Part shown: in pieces, positions 14,543-17,351 of the stretch
How the letters are laid out: every line of letters starts with the position of its first letter
Position numbering within the stretch: the first letter of the stretch is position 1
From: Candidatus Woesearchaeota archaeon
Lineage (GTDB): Archaea > Nanoarchaeota > Nanoarchaeia > Woesearchaeales > GW2011-AR4
DNA length: 17,351 nucleotides
Assembly (NCBI GenBank): GCA_023259315.1
Contig: JAHFQL010000016.1
Span: forward strand, 1-17,351
Direction of reading: 5' to 3'
The notes under the pieces: model-generated
What the model was told of the DNA's origin: nothing
What the model saw: the letters and a program-made list of their open reading frames with translations, nothing else
Database searches by the model: none
Program-made: the position numbers and the translations under genes

Positions 14543-14982
14543 ACCATTCTATTGTTTTTCATGAAAAAACAGAATTGCAATGGTATTTGGATAATGGTTA
14601 TGCTGAAGAAGACATAAGGAGTGGAAGAGCCCATACGGAAAAATATAATGAAGCACACTGGATTGCTACAGAAGAGACATTTAAATTATATCAATTCGTT
14701 TCTGAGAGGTTTTATAGTCATAGATTGCCAATGACAATTGTTTATATAACACAACCTACAATGGAAGAAAACAGTTTAAGTTGGTTTCTCAGTTTGTTGG
14801 ATCATCCAGACCAATTAAGTGTGAAGGATGTAGTAAAGGGATTAACTTTATTTGAGATGTTTGGCGGCGTGTATAGCAACAGGACCCAAATGCTTCAGAA
14901 ATGCGAGCAGTTCATAGTGGATTGTAAAGGAAAATATTATAGAGAAATTTGTGATTTTTTTCAGAAAAATGACATTAGTTGA
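14521..14982 (+). CDS. Orphan soluble protein, 153 aa (start uncertain)
   Basis: No family recognised. The protein is polar and aromatic-rich, mixed alpha/beta, with no signal peptide or membrane helix. Recognisable segments are FHEKTELQWYLDNGYAEEDI, YNEAHWIATEETFKLYQFV and a C-terminal helical part (KCEQFIVDCKGKYYREICDFF) with two cysteines seven residues apart. The first in-frame ATG is 14521; 14539 is another. The promoter spacing instead favours the ATG at 14511, whose frame (MDLDAILANYEPFYCFS) stops at 14562-14564. Removing one T from the T5 run at 14555-14559 would join that start smoothly to HEKTELQW of the long frame, so a frameshift or base error is possible. The gene is divergent from the envelope operon and converges on the membrane-protein gene, with 18 nt between stops. 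Confidence 0.7.
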   Translation: MQYLPIMNHSIVFHEKTELQWYLDNGYAEEDIRSGRAHTEKYNEAHWIATEETFKLYQFVSERFYSHRLPMTIVYITQPTMEENSLSWFLSLLDHPDQLSVKDVVKGLTLFEMFGGVYSNRTQMLQKCEQFIVDCKGKYYREICDFFQKNDIS

Positions 14983-15000
14983 TTCAACAAAAATGTTATT

Positions 15001-15762
15001 TTATATTTTACCTATCTCATTCACCAATGTAGAAGTGTAGTATCTCACAATGCTTAGATAAATTATTGCTATCAGTCCAAAAAATATTGATGAATAATTA
15101 AATGCAATTATCCTGCTCAGTTGCAGGATAATGAAAAGCAGCAAAAATATTACAGTGTAAGGCAGAAAGAACAGGTGCAATTTTGAAATGCTGAGCTTTA
15201 TCGAGTAAGGGATTGATTTCAGGCTTTGTTGTTTCATAAAAACTGAATAAAGGGTATTGGTAAGATATAATCCAATTATAGTTATTGCCGTCAGAAAACT
15301 TGGAACTGCTTCCTGCTGAACAATATATGCTACAAGAAAAGTTAAGGCAAACCAAAATCCCATCCAAACGAGGTTTAACATTAAAAATTTTGAAATAAGG
15401 CCTAGAGTTATTTTTGTCCTTGTGGTTTTAGCCCAGATTATGCATTTCAATATGCTTGCTATGAAAATTATTGCCAGCAACAGCACAATAAATGAGAATA
15501 CAAGAAGATAATAGAATTTTATTTCTTCCCTCAACAATTGGCGGGCTATTTCCAAGCCCAATGATCCCACATTATTTGGGAAATTAAATGATGACATTTT
15601 TACAGTTACCCTATCGAACCAAAACGTGAATAGAAAAATCGCTGAACTGTAGAATAACAAGTCTGAGATTATTACTAGTATTATGCTCAAATCAATTTTC
15701 TTGAAAGAATTTTGCAAAACTCTGTTGTTCCATTCCAAGAAATGCGTTTTGTGTTTTTCCAT
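15001..15762 (-). CDS. Six-helix integral membrane protein B
   Basis: This 253-aa protein has about six hydrophobic segments: residues about 26-50 (LSIILVIISDLLFYSSAIFLF), 84-107, 121-146, 152-170, 197-219 and 224-242. A polar loop of about 35 residues lies between helices 1 and 2. Its topology matches the protein at 4962-5801: amphipathic start (NSFKKID vs TQIFKNK), IIWA after helix 2, ISKF before helix 3, SKLHLFFL vs RKIHYLLT before helix 5, and a short acidic/basic end (VNEIGKI vs VVEKLE). It is therefore a likely paralogue, though the similarity is by eye and both are Leu/Ile/Phe-rich. GGAGATG sits just upstream of the ATG at 15762 as ribosome binding site. Only 1 nt separates it from the end of the VapC remnant. 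No transport motif is seen. Confidence 0.8.
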   Translation of the reverse strand: MEKHKTHFLEWNNRVLQNSFKKIDLSIILVIISDLLFYSSAIFLFTFWFDRVTVKMSSFNFPNNVGSLGLEIARQLLREEIKFYYLLVFSFIVLLLAIIFIASILKCIIWAKTTRTKITLGLISKFLMLNLVWMGFWFALTFLVAYIVQQEAVPSFLTAITIIGLYLTNTLYSVFMKQQSLKSIPYSIKLSISKLHLFFLPYTVIFLLLFIILQLSRIIAFNYSSIFFGLIAIIYLSIVRYYTSTLVNEIGKI

Positions 15763-15763
15763 A

Positions 15764-16060
15764 TTACATCTCCAATAATTTCAATTCACTTATTTTTGAA
15801 AAATGTTTCTTATTGAATGTCGCGAATTTGCAGTTATTTGATACAGCAATTGACGCTATGAATACATCGCGAAATTCGACTAGACTTCCAGATTTTTCCA
15901 GACTTTTAAAGATTTGACTTGATTTTATAGCGGAATTTTCATCTAATGGCATAACAGCAAGCCTGAAGTTACTCAATTTTTCAATAATTCGTCTTGTTCT
16001 ATCAGAACTATAAAGTTCCTTACTTTTCTTTTCATAATAAATATTTTGTTTATTTTCTAT
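15764..16060 (-). pseudogene. VapC-like PIN toxin remnant (N-terminal part missing)
   Basis: The frame is open from a stop at 16061-16063 to the stop at 15764-15766 (98 residues) with no ATG or GTG start at its beginning; the first usual initiator is a TTG at 15974-15976, which would leave 70 aa. The retained part matches the C-terminal half of VapC proteins: KSLEKSGSLVEFRDVFIASIAVS, with the conserved Asp of EFRD, followed by FATFNKKHFSKI and LKLLEM. The N-terminal strand with the first catalytic Asp, present in the intact PIN protein at 2165, is absent; just upstream is the end of another gene. No antitoxin gene accompanies it. It is thus probably dead, although a short product from TTG cannot be excluded. 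Confidence 0.72.
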
Positions 16061-16082
16061 TTAAATCTTTCTAGATTTTTTA

Positions 16083-17351
16083 TTAAAAATCATTCAAGTC
16101 AGCATCTGTGCCTTGTGGCTGGGATTGCTGCCCTCGCGTGAATGGCGTTGGCTCTCCTGAAGATTGCTCTATTTTGTTGCAGAGCCTATTATTTTCTATT
16201 TTCCATCTAGATGGTATCCTGTCAAATGTTATGCAAATTTTATCATAAACATTTTTGCTCTCTTTTACAATAGCCGGCTCTGATTTTTCTGTTTTTGTTG
16301 AGCCGAATCTTCCAAATGATGAGCCTCTGCCTATATTTATGTTTTTCTTGAACAATTGTAAATTAGCTCCTTGATTCATGATTAATAAATTTATGCTCAT
16401 GTTTTCAGGCGCTCTTGGATCATTATCATAGTCCCCATTCCTTACCTGGAAAGTTATCTTGTATATGTAAATGATTTCACCTTTTTCATTTTTTATTGGC
16501 TGCGTTACTGTAGCTTCAATATGCGCTGCCACCTGCGCCAGTCCTTGAGGTGTTTCTGCGTAAGCAACGCCATTGTTCTGCGTTTTCAAGTCTGCGTAAT
16601 CAGTGCATATCTTGCTTGACCAGTAGTCTGTACCCAAGTATAGCTTTGAGAATATTTCATCAACTTTATTCCTCCAATTCAACAAGTCTTTCTCATCCCT
16701 AAACAATGAAGCATAATAACCCAAGCCCCTGAATTCAGTGAATATTCTTTCCAAGCCCAAGAAAAAATCCTGGACACGCTCCACTCTTGCTGCATGCCTT
16801 TCTTTTTTATAGTCTTCATCTCTTTTTTTATCTGCTTTTTCCTTGTGATCTTTTCCTTCGATTCCTGCGTATTTAATGTCTTTTTCTAATTGTTTGTCCT
16901 CTTCATTGCTGCTTCTTACGTAATTTCCACTAGCATCTTTTACATATATTTTCCCGTCTTTGTAATAAGTATTGCCAGTTCCTCTGTTAGTAATTTGTTG
17001 ATATCCATCTTTATCTGGAGATCCCAATGAGAAATCATATTTATTTCCAATGGATATATGTGTTATATAAGTGTCCTGTCCGATTTCTGAAGGTGTCCCA
17101 TAAGTAACATCGACAGTGTAACCATTAGAAGTTGATTTTGTTCTAGTTACTGTTTTATCTTTTTCATTGTATTCAATAGAAGTATATTTTCCATTAATAG
17201 TGCCGTCATCGTTTTCAGTACAGCCAGCAACTAAATCTGTACATGTAATCTGAGTTGTACTTCCATCTGGTCTTCTTATTGTCTCTGTTCTAATTCTATC
17301 TTTGTCATCTGCACCTTTGCCCATTGTGTACCTTGATGTGAGAGTGCCGTC
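16083..17351 (-). CDS. C-terminal part of a large hydrophilic, probably secreted protein (partial)
   Basis: 422 residues are visible; the frame is open to the right edge (DGTLTSRYT precedes the Met at 17324), so the true start is probably outside the window. Residues about 1-150 are beta-rich with DGT/DGST turns and many Thr, Tyr and Asn (for example YKDGKIYVKDASGNYV). A highly charged helix follows (about 150-185, many Lys/Glu/Asp), then a helical segment (LRGLGYYASLF-type aromatic stretch, written EFRGLGYYASLF). A folded region comes next: TDYWSSKICTDY, AYAETPQGLAQVAAHIEATV, and IYIYKITFQVRNGDY, probably an Ig-like sandwich. The tail is Gln/Pro-rich. No catalytic motif is seen. Composition and position (followed by a remnant and then a six-helix membrane protein) parallel the giant amidase protein, so an envelope role is inferred. 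Confidence 0.75.
   Translation of the reverse strand, partial: DGTLTSRYTMGKGADDKDRIRTETIRRPDGSTTQITCTDLVAGCTENDDGTINGKYTSIEYNEKDKTVTRTKSTSNGYTVDVTYGTPSEIGQDTYITHISIGNKYDFSLGSPDKDGYQQITNRGTGNTYYKDGKIYVKDASGNYVRSSNEEDKQLEKDIKYAGIEGKDHKEKADKKRDEDYKKERHAARVERVQDFFLGLERIFTEFRGLGYYASLFRDEKDLLNWRNKVDEIFSKLYLGTDYWSSKICTDYADLKTQNNGVAYAETPQGLAQVAAHIEATVTQPIKNEKGEIIYIYKITFQVRNGDYDNDPRAPENMSINLLIMNQGANLQLFKKNINIGRGSSFGRFGSTKTEKSEPAIVKESKNVYDKICITFDRIPSRWKIENNRLCNKIEQSSGEPTPFTRGQQSQPQGTDADLNDF

Noticed and set aside
16063..16078. AAATCT-TTCT-AGATTT hairpin as terminator of the large protein gene
   Set aside because: The T-run follows the hairpin on the plus strand, but the genes here run on the minus strand, where it is followed by A-rich sequence.
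1..17351. tRNA, rRNA, CRISPR array, insertion sequence or transposase
   Set aside because: No conserved tRNA T-arm, rRNA segment, regularly spaced repeats or transposase motifs were seen on either strand.

Overview
The window looks like a piece of a DPANN-type archaeal genome (Woesearchaeota/Pacearchaeota-like; lineage is inferred, as no rRNA or tRNA gene is present). The archaeal signs are BRE/TATA promoters about 25-30 nt from start codons (several leaderless), GGTGAT/GGAG-type ribosome binding sites, T-tract termination, type IV-pilin-like (class III) N-termini, AbrB/PIN toxin-antitoxin genes and giant secreted beta-sandwich proteins. The genetic code is standard and the DNA is AT-rich, most strongly at about 1820-3690 and 14330-14520.

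Layout. 1-1813 (minus): 5' part of a protein with two tandem Pol-beta-type nucleotidyltransferase units, the first degenerate. 1820-3690: AT-rich accessory island with a vapBC module, a 20-bp direct repeat on both sides of it, two copies of one core promoter 131 bp apart, an orphan 207-aa protein, a T-rich terminator and a GC-rich RNA-like fold. 3688-4959 (plus): orphan 423-aa protein with an unusual leader. 14329-4962 (minus): a four-gene operon of an AbrB-like regulator, a pilin-like anchored protein, a 2140-aa secreted Ig/Fn3/Cys-rich protein ending in an apparently catalytic peptidoglycan amidase domain, and a six-helix membrane protein. 14330-14520: divergent promoter region, followed by an orphan 153-aa protein (plus) whose 5' end may carry a frameshift. 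17351-15001 (minus): C-terminal part of another large hydrophilic protein, a VapC remnant without its N-terminal half, and a second six-helix membrane protein that looks like a paralogue of the first.

How the genes may fit together (inference). The main operon looks like a cell-envelope unit: a regulator translationally coupled to an anchored pilin-like protein, then a secreted giant that could cut bacterial murein, then a polytopic membrane partner. The right-hand end repeats the order 'large secreted protein - six-helix membrane protein', with the VapC fragment between them. Archaea do not make murein, so the amidase domain suggests action on bacteria (host, prey or competitor). This is the most interesting point in the window.
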